In this document: piece after piece, positions 24,323 to 31,477 of the stretch | How positions within the stretch are numbered: the stretch's first letter is position 1 | Layout: each line of letters starts with the position of its first letter | From: a virus | Virus record (IMG/VR): IMGVR_UViG_3300010334_000131 | Coordinates: 1 to 36,877 of that record | DNA length: 36,877 bases | Strand: one strand, 5' to 3' | The notes under the pieces: generated by a model | What the model saw: only the letters and a program-made list of their open reading frames with translations | What the model was told of the DNA's origin: nothing | Databases searched by the model: none | Translations under genes and position numbers: made by a program

Positions 24323-25459
24323 ATGAAAGTCACTACCGCACTCAAGCCTCTTAACCCACGTAGTCCTGACACCAAATATGTAGGACTGGAACCCATGTGG
24401 CGCAATCAGCCCACAGAGGGTCGTATCAGTGCATTGAGCACAGCGTTTGGTTGGTACAACTACTTTTATGGCAAAAAAGAAGCCAAGGACTTTGCTGTGG
24501 CTTACTTGGACTCGCATGAAAAAACCCGAGAAGCACGACAGGTGCGTACCTTGCCAGACAGCCAGATGCGTCTTACCACAGGTTGGCTATGCCGTATGAG
24601 TATGATGGGCTTGCAGTTGAGTGACCATGAGCAGATACAACTGGACAATCTAATCGCAGAACTTGTGGCCATCAAACAAGAAATGCAAGCCGAAGCCGAA
24701 GTGTCAGATGATGAGCCTGCCAGACCCAACATTCAGGACCGACTGCGTGAAAAAGTATCAGAGTGCAGTGCTGAACTAGAAGCCATGTTTGACGAGTTTA
24801 TGACAGCAGGTGCTAAAATGTCAGCAGACTTCAAACCCATCATGGTGATCCGTGGCATGAATGTGGCACCACAAATGATCAGTGTGATCAGTCATCACTG
24901 GAAAGCCCGACTGGAAGAGTTTGAACAGGCCATTGAGGGCAAGGACTCTCAACTGGTTGAAGCCTACAGTTTCCTCTCCAAGATTCAATTGCGTAATTGC
25001 GTAAAGTTTTGTGAAGCAGTGATCAATGACTGCGGTGCTTATGTACAGATCAAGAAAGTGGAACGCAAGCCACGCAAGGTCAAAGCAGTGCCTCCAGAAA
25101 AACGTGCGGCAAAATTCAAAATCCAGGCAGAGTTTGCCGACCTCAAACTCAAAAGTTTGCCTGCCGCAAGCCTAGTGGACCGGGCCGAAGCCTGGTTGTA
25201 CGACACCAAAAAACGCAAGTTGATCCACCTTGTGGCCGACAGCCACACACAGGCGTTTACTGTGAAAAACAATTCAATCATTGGATTTAGTACTGTAGAA
25301 ACACAACAAAAGACTCTGCGTAAACCAGCGGAAGTGGTGCGAGCAGTACAAGCCGCAGGCAAGCCGGCCGCACGTAAGTTGTTCAAGGAGATCAAGGCCA
25401 CAGAAACTGCCTGGAACGGGCGCGGTACTGAAAACTTGATCATTCTCAAGAGTTGGTAA
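24323..25459 (+). CDS. Conserved phage protein of unknown function, 378 residues
   Basis: No catalytic motif or membrane segment is seen. The protein is charged and helical, with a short coiled-coil-like acidic segment at about 113-145 (ELVAIKQEMQAEAEVSDDEP). The C-terminal part (RAAKFKIQAEFADLKLKSLP, then AEAWLYDTKKRKLIHLVADS and NNSIIGFSTVETQQKTLRKP) resembles a conserved uncharacterised protein I associate with T4-like cyanophages, which has a WVYNTKTRKL-type stretch in the same place. It has its own consensus sigma70 promoter and Shine-Dalgarno, so early expression is likely although it lies among neck genes. Transcripts would run into gp13. A DNA- or RNA-binding role would fit the lysine-rich composition but is not shown. 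Confidence 0.65.
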   Translation: MKVTTALKPLNPRSPDTKYVGLEPMWRNQPTEGRISALSTAFGWYNYFYGKKEAKDFAVAYLDSHEKTREARQVRTLPDSQMRLTTGWLCRMSMMGLQLSDHEQIQLDNLIAELVAIKQEMQAEAEVSDDEPARPNIQDRLREKVSECSAELEAMFDEFMTAGAKMSADFKPIMVIRGMNVAPQMISVISHHWKARLEEFEQAIEGKDSQLVEAYSFLSKIQLRNCVKFCEAVINDCGAYVQIKKVERKPRKVKAVPPEKRAAKFKIQAEFADLKLKSLPAASLVDRAEAWLYDTKKRKLIHLVADSHTQAFTVKNNSIIGFSTVETQQKTLRKPAEVVRAVQAAGKPAARKLFKEIKATETAWNGRGTENLIILKSW

Positions 25460-25463
25460 CGGG

Positions 25464-25470
25464 CTAAATA
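25464..25470 (+). promoter_or_regulatory. Late promoter (CTAAATA) of gp13
   Basis: CTAAATA ends 18 bases before the ATG at 25489. The expected +1 near 25476 lies inside the left arm of the gp13 hairpin. Confidence 0.7.
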
Positions 25471-25490
25471 TTGGGGACGGAGTCCCCAAT
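25470..25490 (+). promoter_or_regulatory. Start-codon-sequestering hairpin of gp13
   Basis: Perfect 9-bp stem: left arm ATTGGGGAC (25470-25478), loop GGA (25479-25481), right arm GTCCCCAAT (25482-25490). The right arm includes the A and U of the gp13 start codon, and the Shine-Dalgarno GGAG (25479-25482) fills the loop. RNA read through from the upstream gene can form it; RNA started at the late promoter lacks most of the left arm. Confidence 0.8.
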
Positions 25491-26256
25491 GGCCGAAACA
25501 GAAAATTCTTTAGTTACCCTTAAATCTGCATTATACGATTATGTACGCCTGACTCTAGGCGATCAAATTGTGGATCTTGAATTGGATCCTGCGCACTATG
25601 AAGCCGCTTATCAGCGCACCATTGGCACTTACCGCCAACGAGCCAACAATGCCTATGAAGAAAGTTACAGTTTCATGGAGTTGGTGAACCAGCAAAACAT
25701 CTATACTTTGCCTCAAGAAGTGCAGAGTGTGCGTCAAATCTTTAGACGTACATTTGGCATTGCCACAGGACCTTTTGGATCAAACTTTGACCCGTTCAGT
25801 CAAGCACAAATGAACGTGTACTTGATTAACTTCAACCAAGCCGGAGGCCTGGCCACTTATGACTTCTACAGCCAATATGTTGAACTGGCCGCACGTATGT
25901 TTGGTGGTTATCTAAACTACACTTGGAATCCTGTGACCAAGAAACTGCAACTGATCCGTAGCCCCCCTGGTGGTGGCGAGGTTGTGTTGCTTTGGACCTA
26001 TAATCTCAAACCCGAAATCCAATTGCTGAGTGATTACCAAATCAGTCAATGGGTCCGTGACTACATGGTTGCGGCCTGCAAGATGATCATTGGCGAAGCA
26101 CGTGAGAAGTTTGGCACAATTGCTGGTCCACAAGGCGGCGGCACCCTAAACGGTACAGCCATGAAAGCCGAAGCACAGACCCAAATGGATGCCAAGATAC
26201 AAGAACTGGTCATGTATGTGGATGGTTCACAACCGCTTACCTTTGTGATTGGGTAA
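25489..26256 (+). CDS. 13: Neck protein gp13
   Basis: gp13 sits between portal and gp14 and completes the DNA-filled head. The 255-residue protein starts with the helical segment typical of the family (LKSALYDYVRLTLGDQIVDL, then ELDPAHYEAAYQRTIGTYRQ), then NIYTLPQEVQSVRQIFRRTF and a beta segment, YLNYTWNPVTKKLQLIRSPP, followed by EVVLLWTYNLKPE. The C-terminal helix (VRDYMVAACKMIIGEAREKF) is also usual. T4 gp13 is 309 residues. An in-frame TTG at 25471 is possible, but GGAG six bases before the ATG at 25489 favours the latter. gp14 lies on the other strand with one gene between, unlike the 13-14-15 run of T4. Confidence 0.85.
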   Translation: MAETENSLVTLKSALYDYVRLTLGDQIVDLELDPAHYEAAYQRTIGTYRQRANNAYEESYSFMELVNQQNIYTLPQEVQSVRQIFRRTFGIATGPFGSNFDPFSQAQMNVYLINFNQAGGLATYDFYSQYVELAARMFGGYLNYTWNPVTKKLQLIRSPPGGGEVVLLWTYNLKPEIQLLSDYQISQWVRDYMVAACKMIIGEAREKFGTIAGPQGGGTLNGTAMKAEAQTQMDAKIQELVMYVDGSQPLTFVIG

Positions 26257-26263
26257 TTCAAGT

Positions 26264-26292
26264 TTGATTTTAATCTAAAAGTCTGCTATACT
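26264..26292 (+). promoter_or_regulatory. Sigma70-type promoter of the exonuclease-dNMP kinase pair
   Basis: TTGATT at 26264-26269, 17-base spacer, TATACT at 26287-26292. The ATG at 26299 lies seven bases after the -10, so +1 falls at or within a base or two of the start codon. No Shine-Dalgarno is present. Confidence 0.75.
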
Positions 26293-26298
26293 ACATGT

Positions 26299-26820
26299 AT
26301 GGCAGACATTATGATTGACATTGAAGGTCTTGCAACGGGACCAGATGCTACTATTCTTACAATAGCGGCGCAAACTTTTGACCCATTGAGCAGTGGGTAT
26401 TATCCACGACAATATTATGCTCGAATAACATTAGAGAGCCAGGAAGATCGAAAGATCGAACAGGGCACCATAGACTGGTGGGCAACTCAAAAAGAAGCGC
26501 AGGCAGAAGCATTTGCTGAAGATGGGCGTATTCCACTGGACCAAGCACTAAAAGAATTACACAAACTGACCTGGCAATGTAATAGAGTATGGATGAACGG
26601 GCCAACGTATGATGCTAATATCTTAGAACACGCTTACAAAAGTTATGGAATGGGATTGCCATGGCAGTATTACAAAATTAGAGATACTAGAACCATTTAC
26701 AGTTTGTGGTCCGAACTGCCCAAGCCGCCTACAAGTCATCATGCGCTAGAGGACTGTCGCCGACAAATTGGACTGTTACAAGATACGCTTAAATACCTCA
26801 AAGTAAAGGAACTGGTATGA
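26299..26820 (+). CDS. DEDD-family 3'-5' exonuclease (DexA/Rv2179c-like)
   Basis: The 173-residue protein has the exonuclease motifs in order: MIDIEGL near residue 5 (Asp7 and Glu9), WMNGPTYDANILEHAY near 97-112 with the second acidic position, and HHALEDC near 147-152, matching the H-x-A-x-x-D ending of DEDDh enzymes. WWATQKEAQAEA between motifs is characteristic of the Rv2179c-like group, which I believe includes T4 DexA. The role is 3'-5' degradation of DNA or RNA, probably for nucleotide recycling or RNA turnover. A second ATG at 26311 would cut into motif I, so the first is chosen. It overlaps the kinase gene by four bases (ATGA). Confidence 0.82.
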   Translation: MADIMIDIEGLATGPDATILTIAAQTFDPLSSGYYPRQYYARITLESQEDRKIEQGTIDWWATQKEAQAEAFAEDGRIPLDQALKELHKLTWQCNRVWMNGPTYDANILEHAYKSYGMGLPWQYYKIRDTRTIYSLWSELPKPPTSHHALEDCRRQIGLLQDTLKYLKVKELV

Positions 26821-27482
26821 TCATTGGAGTATGTGGTTTTATATCATCCGGAAAAGATACTGTTGCTGATTATCTTACCAACTTTCATGGATTTCGTAGA
26901 GAATCATTTGCCGCAACCTTGAAAGATGCAGTGGCACAGGTATTTGGTTGGGATCGAACCATGCTGGAAGGCCGTACCACACAGGCCCGCGCCTGGCGCG
27001 AACAGGTAGATCCCTGGTGGGCAGAACGCTTGAACATGCCCACACTGACTCCACGCTGGATCTTGCAGTACTGGGGAACAGAAGTGTGTAGAGCCGGATT
27101 CCACGATGATATCTGGATTGCCAGTTTAGAAAACAAACTGCGCCACAGCCAAGATGATATTGTGATCAGCGACTGCCGTTTTCCTAACGAAATACGGGCT
27201 ATCAAAAATGCCGGCGGGCAAGTGATCAGAGTTGTGCGTGGCTCAGAGCCCAAGTGGTATGATGCGGCAGTGAGTGTGAATCGTGGTGCCAATGGTAATT
27301 CCACCTGGGCATTAAGCATGAGAAAATTAGAGAAACTAGGCATTCATGCTTCAGAAACTGCCTGGGTAGGCACTCAATTTGATTATGTACTAGATAACAA
27401 CAACACTGTGGATGATTTGTATCAACAGGTCAATGATCTACTTGCAGGTCTCCAGGTCGCCAAGGCACAGCCAGGCGCCTGA
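26817..27482 (+). CDS. 1: Deoxynucleoside monophosphate kinase (T4 gp1-like)
   Basis: The 221-residue protein begins MIIGVCGFISSGKDTVADYL, containing a P-loop (GFISSGKDT). Further features of the phage dNMP kinase group are RESFAATLKDAVAQVFGWDR, the LQYWGTEVCR segment near residue 85, and VISDCRFPNEIRAIKNAGGQ around 120-140, ending in a basic region that carries the lid. The enzyme phosphorylates dNMPs to feed phage DNA synthesis. T4 gp1 is 241 residues. AAAGGA precedes the ATG, which overlaps the exonuclease stop. The 3' end overlaps the convergent zinc-ribbon gene by 53 bases. This early-type metabolic gene lies inside the late structural region behind its own host-type promoter. Confidence 0.87.
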   Translation: MIIGVCGFISSGKDTVADYLTNFHGFRRESFAATLKDAVAQVFGWDRTMLEGRTTQARAWREQVDPWWAERLNMPTLTPRWILQYWGTEVCRAGFHDDIWIASLENKLRHSQDDIVISDCRFPNEIRAIKNAGGQVIRVVRGSEPKWYDAAVSVNRGANGNSTWALSMRKLEKLGIHASETAWVGTQFDYVLDNNNTVDDLYQQVNDLLAGLQVAKAQPGA

Positions 27483-27774
27483 CCTCTTCCACACAGTTCA
27501 AACAAACTGTACGTAAGTTAGATAGTTCTGTGTTGGTCAATCGCCCATCCACATGATATACCAACAGTTGACTAGCATACCTTGATCTAAATCCACAGCG
27601 ATCACAAGCAGTTTTTTTCTTGTATCCTGCTGATTGCCAACGTGCTACAGGTGCTTTTTCTTGGCGACCACGACGTATACAGTTATCGCATCTGTTGCGA
27701 TAATAAACAGTTTCTTCTCGACGATAGTTAACAGCCACTGGGCGTTGATTACAGGCTCGACAAATGGGTCTCAT
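27430..27774 (-). CDS. Small zinc-ribbon / HNH-like protein
   Basis: The 114-residue basic protein carries three cysteine pairs: CRAC (residues 5-8), CDNC near 29 and CDRC near 55, followed by YHVDGRLTNTELSNLRTVCL and a final CLNC. The H-x-D, N and N-L-x-x-x-C-x-x-C spacing is like an HNH nuclease core built on zinc ribbons. A family with the start MRPICRACNQRPVAVNYRRE is, to my memory, common in marine T4-like phages, and its role is not established. The ATG at 27774 is chosen because a perfect late promoter stands four bases before it; an in-frame ATG at 27810 lies upstream of the promoter. It points against the kinase and its promoter lies close to the sheath gene. Confidence 0.72.
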   Translation of the reverse strand: MRPICRACNQRPVAVNYRREETVYYRNRCDNCIRRGRQEKAPVARWQSAGYKKKTACDRCGFRSRYASQLLVYHVDGRLTNTELSNLRTVCLNCVEEVRRLAVPWRPGDLQVDH

Positions 27775-27778
27775 GGTG

Positions 27779-27786
27779 TATTTATA
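27779..27786 (-). promoter_or_regulatory. Perfect late promoter (TATAAATA) of the zinc-ribbon gene
   Basis: Minus-strand TATAAATA, four bases before the ATG at 27774. It is the full T4 consensus. No Shine-Dalgarno follows, so a leaderless transcript is expected. Confidence 0.8.
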
Positions 27787-27839
27787 GTCACGAACCTTTG
27801 GAAAGGGCATCGCAACTGGCCAGGTTTTGGTCTATTGCG

Positions 27840-27846
27840 ATAAATA
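27840..27846 (+). promoter_or_regulatory. Late promoter (ATAAATA) of the tail sheath gene
   Basis: GATAAATA with expected +1 near 27852, then AAGGAG (27861-27866) and the ATG at 27872. This is a normal leader of about 20 bases, in contrast to the leaderless group. Confidence 0.75.
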
Positions 27847-27871
27847 TCTTTAAGTTTTATAAGGAGCCAAA

Positions 27872-30800
27872 ATGGCACTAGTTTCACCAGGTGTACAAGT
27901 CACCATCGTCGACGAAAGCAATTATCTTCCAGCCGCAACTAATTCGGTACCTTACTTTTTGATTGCCACAGCGCAGGACAAAGTTTCTGGTTCCGGAGTG
28001 GGAGTAGCCGCTGGCACACTCAAGGCCAATGCCAACAAGGCCTATTTGATTACTAGCCAAAGAGATTTGACTGCCACTTTTGGTAATCCATTCTTTTATA
28101 AGACCACAATTGGCACTCCAATCAATGGTTATGAACTCAACGAATATGGCCTGCTTGCTGCCTATTCTGCACTGGGTGTGACCAACAGAGCATACATTCA
28201 GCGTTGTGACATTGATTTGACACAACTCACAGCCAGTTTAGTTCGCCCAACAGGTGAACCCAACAATGGAGCCTACTGGTTAGACACCGGCAACACCTTA
28301 TGGGGAATCTTTGAGTGGAACATAGTTACAGCCACGTTTTCAAATGTGGTGCCCAGTGTGATCACTGACACTGTGTATCTTTCTTCAGGTGTGCCAGTGG
28401 GCAGTTATGGCAACATTGGCGATTACACAGTGGTTGCCACCAACACAGCCAATCCTGTGTACTACAAAAACGGTGCAGCCACCACGTCTCAAACCACTGC
28501 TAGTGCTTTGAGCAGTCTTTACAACACCTGGGTTCTTGTGGGCAGTAATGCTTGGAAATTGAGTTATCCCACTGTGACTGGTGACAACGCCGTGAGTGCA
28601 GATTTGACTGCTGGCAACATTATCATTATCAACGGTACCACAGTTACAGTTCCTGCAAGTCCCAACAATACCCTGGCTGGACTCAGTGCCGCCGTCAACA
28701 CAGCAGCCATCACAGGTGTATACAGTGCTGTGATAGACAACAAGTTCTGTTTGTTTGCCAACGCTGATGCCAATGTCAGTGGAAACAATCAAAACAATGG
28801 AGTGATCTTGATTGCCAGTGGCAGCACCTCCGGCCTGCTGACCACACTGGGCATCACAGCCAACGAAAACTATTTTGCGCCTTCTTTGTTGGCCAGCAAC
28901 AGTTATGAAAACCCCAACTGGCGCGATGGTGGCCCTTCACCACGTCCTACTGGCAGCGTTTGGAACATGACCAACAGTGTTAATCTTGGTACCACCATGG
29001 TTGTCAAGAAATACTCTACTGCTTTGGCAGCCTTTGTACAACAAAGTGCAGTGGTCTATCAAGACGACTGGGAAGCCAATGCCAATTTGGATGCCACTGG
29101 AGGCGGCAAGAACATTGCCGCAGGCACAACTTATACACAGTACAATGCTGTCACAGTCAGCAATTCCGGCGGTGCAACTCCTGGCACAGTGTATACTCCA
29201 GAACCAAATGGTGCAACAGGCAATTATCCCTTCAATCCTGCCTACACTCTGCAGGTATTTGAAAGAACTCAAACAGGCAGCACAGTGATCACCGGTGATA
29301 CTGATACTGCCACATTTACTGTTGGTAACTCTTTTTATATTAGAACTTCCACGGCCAACAGTTCAACATTGACCGATCCTGTGTTGGTCACTCTGACAGG
29401 TACTACCCCCACCGACTTTGTTACAGCAGTGAGTCATGCGGCTGTGCCCAATGTCAGTGCCACAATTGACAACAATGATTATATTGTGTTCACACAGGCC
29501 ATTGGCGGTGTGATTTTATTACAAAATGTATCAGGAACACCTGTTGCAAGCGCAGGCTTTAACAACACAGTAACTGGATGCAGATGGCAAATAGTGGGCA
29601 CCAGTGCCACAGCAGCCAATGATGAATGGCTACAGTTGAGCAACTGGGTTCCATTGTCCTATACTGCCAGTGCAGTAGCCCCAGGACAAGATCCTGCTAC
29701 CGGTCGATATTGGTATTACAGTGCCACCAATCAAGTGGACATCATGATTCAAACTGGCTCAGGCTGGGCAGGTTATCTCAACGGCGGCACCGACATCCGC
29801 GGTGATGTGCTGGGCAACACCAACTCCACAGGACCCATTATCAGCGCCACAGCACCCACAACACAAAGTGATGGTACACCATTAGTCTACGGCGATTTGT
29901 GGATTGATACCTCAAATCTCGAACTGTATCCAGTGATCAATCGTTGGTCAGTGGTGAGTGGTGTGGACCAATGGATCACCTTGGACAACACAGATCAGAC
30001 CACACAAAACGGTGTGTTGTTTGCTGACGCTCGCTGGAGTCCAACTGGCACAGCAAACCCAATCACGGATCCTGTGCCTTCTATCACCAGTTTGTTGAGC
30101 AGTAACTATCTGGACATTGATGCGCCTGACTACACCCTGTATCCAACAGGCATGTTGTTGTTTAACACACGTCGTTCTGGTTTCAATGTGAAAAGTTTCC
30201 AGGCCGACTATTTCAATGCCACGTCATTTGCATACCCAAGTTGGAGTAACTCAACTACCTATGCCAAGGGCAGTCAAGTGTTGTACAACACAACATTGTA
30301 TGTGGGCATTGTGAATTCTATTCCTACAGGCACAGTGCCTACCAATACCAGTTACTGGGCAGAATTGCAAGTGAACAGTTGGGTCACAGCCAGTGGCAAC
30401 CGTGATTCAGGCGCTCCCAACATGGGCCGTTTTGCTCAACGTGAATTGATTGTGGCAGCACTCAAAGCAGGAATTGACACCAGCGTGACCATCAGAGAAG
30501 AACAAAATCAATTCAACCTGACAGCATGTACTGCTTATCCAGAATTGATTCCCAACATGTTGGCACTCAGCAATGAGCGCAACAACACAGTGTTTGTGGT
30601 GGGTGACACTCCCATGAGACTGCCAGCAGACAGCGCCGAAATAGTTAGTTATGCAACCAACAATGGCGGTGCTGGTTATGCCACAGGCGATGGACTCACA
30701 GTTGCTTCTCCATATGTGGGCGTGTTCTGGCCCAGTTGCCAGACCACAGACTTGTCGGGATCCGCCGTGGTCACAGCGCCAAGCCATATGATGGTTCGTA

Positions 30801-31390
30801 CCATGATCCGTAATGATGAGGTGGCTTATCCATGGTTGGCACCAGCAGGTACTCGTCGTGGTGTGGTTGACAACGCTGACCGGATTGGTTACATCAATGC
30901 TCAAACAGGCGAGTTCATTACCTTGGGTGTGAATCAAGCCTTGCGTGATGTGTTGTATACCAACCGCGTGAACCCGATTACATTTGTGCCCGGAGTTGGT
31001 ATAACAAACTTTGGTAACAAGACCACCCAGTCAGTGGCCAGCAGTCTGGATCGCATCAACGTGGCACGCCTGGTGGTGTTTATCCGTGCTAGATTGGAAG
31101 AAATTGGCAAGCAGTTCTTGTTTGAACCCAATGATCAAATCACACGCGATGAAGTTAAAAATGCGGTCAACAGCCTCATGATCAACTTGGTGGCCAAGCG
31201 TGGTATCTATGACTATTTGGTAGTTTGTGATGACACCAACAACACACCGGCCAGAATTGATGCCAATGAGTTATGGGTGGACATTGCAATTGAACCTGTC
31301 AAGGCAGTGGAATTTATCTACATACCAATCCGACTCAAGAACACAGGCTCGATCGCAGCCGGCCAAGTGGCTTCTGCTCAAGCAGTCTAA
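27872..31390 (+). CDS. 18: Contractile tail sheath protein gp18, extra-large
   Basis: The N-terminus (MALVSPGVQVTIVDESNYLP, then NSVPYFLIATAQDK) and C-terminus (RINVARLVVFIRARLEEIGK, NSLMINLVAKRGIYDYLVVC, ANELWVDIAIEPVKAVEFIY) are those of marine T4-like gp18, which polymerises around the tube and contracts. At 1172 residues it is far longer than T4 gp18 (659). The extra length lies between about residues 120 and 830: Ser/Thr/Asn-rich beta modules, including paired segments like IIINGTTVTVPASPNNTLAG and FTVGNSFYIRTSTANSSTLT, a GDLWIDTSNLELYP block near 675-722, and a carbohydrate-binding-like module near 790-832 (TTYAKGSQVLYNTTLYVG, TSYWAEL). These should decorate the outside of the tail. Late promoter, Shine-Dalgarno and a strong terminator bound the gene. 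Confidence 0.93.
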   Translation: MALVSPGVQVTIVDESNYLPAATNSVPYFLIATAQDKVSGSGVGVAAGTLKANANKAYLITSQRDLTATFGNPFFYKTTIGTPINGYELNEYGLLAAYSALGVTNRAYIQRCDIDLTQLTASLVRPTGEPNNGAYWLDTGNTLWGIFEWNIVTATFSNVVPSVITDTVYLSSGVPVGSYGNIGDYTVVATNTANPVYYKNGAATTSQTTASALSSLYNTWVLVGSNAWKLSYPTVTGDNAVSADLTAGNIIIINGTTVTVPASPNNTLAGLSAAVNTAAITGVYSAVIDNKFCLFANADANVSGNNQNNGVILIASGSTSGLLTTLGITANENYFAPSLLASNSYENPNWRDGGPSPRPTGSVWNMTNSVNLGTTMVVKKYSTALAAFVQQSAVVYQDDWEANANLDATGGGKNIAAGTTYTQYNAVTVSNSGGATPGTVYTPEPNGATGNYPFNPAYTLQVFERTQTGSTVITGDTDTATFTVGNSFYIRTSTANSSTLTDPVLVTLTGTTPTDFVTAVSHAAVPNVSATIDNNDYIVFTQAIGGVILLQNVSGTPVASAGFNNTVTGCRWQIVGTSATAANDEWLQLSNWVPLSYTASAVAPGQDPATGRYWYYSATNQVDIMIQTGSGWAGYLNGGTDIRGDVLGNTNSTGPIISATAPTTQSDGTPLVYGDLWIDTSNLELYPVINRWSVVSGVDQWITLDNTDQTTQNGVLFADARWSPTGTANPITDPVPSITSLLSSNYLDIDAPDYTLYPTGMLLFNTRRSGFNVKSFQADYFNATSFAYPSWSNSTTYAKGSQVLYNTTLYVGIVNSIPTGTVPTNTSYWAELQVNSWVTASGNRDSGAPNMGRFAQRELIVAALKAGIDTSVTIREEQNQFNLTACTAYPELIPNMLALSNERNNTVFVVGDTPMRLPADSAEIVSYATNNGGAGYATGDGLTVASPYVGVFWPSCQTTDLSGSAVVTAPSHMMVRTMIRNDEVAYPWLAPAGTRRGVVDNADRIGYINAQTGEFITLGVNQALRDVLYTNRVNPITFVPGVGITNFGNKTTQSVASSLDRINVARLVVFIRARLEEIGKQFLFEPNDQITRDEVKNAVNSLMINLVAKRGIYDYLVVCDDTNNTPARIDANELWVDIAIEPVKAVEFIYIPIRLKNTGSIAAGQVASAQAV

Positions 31391-31410
31391 CAGGACCGCT
31401 AGACACGAAA

Positions 31411-31437
31411 ATGGGGTGGCAACACCCCATTTTTTTT
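31411..31437 (+). terminator. Rho-independent terminator after the sheath gene
   Basis: Stem ATGGGGTG / CACCCCAT (31411-31418 with 31423-31430), GCAA loop (GNRA type), then seven T. It separates sheath from tube transcription, which restarts at its own promoter. Confidence 0.95.
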
Positions 31438-31449
31438 GGCCTCAAACGA

Positions 31450-31457
31450 TATAAATA
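31450..31457 (+). promoter_or_regulatory. Perfect late promoter (TATAAATA) of the tail tube gene
   Basis: Full T4 consensus at 31450-31457, expected +1 near 31463, then TAGGAGA (31464-31470) and the ATG at 31478. Confidence 0.9.
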
Positions 31458-31477
31458 ACACTATAGGAGATACTAAT

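Noticed and set aside
26904-27343. Minus-strand frames antisense to the dNMP kinase
   Set aside because: They overlap a kinase with a clear P-loop and have no start signals; they are shadows.
30407-30937. Minus-strand 176-codon open frame within the sheath gene
   Set aside because: It is fully antisense to the conserved sheath C-terminal half, has Cys/His-rich noise-like composition, and no promoter or ribosome-binding site.
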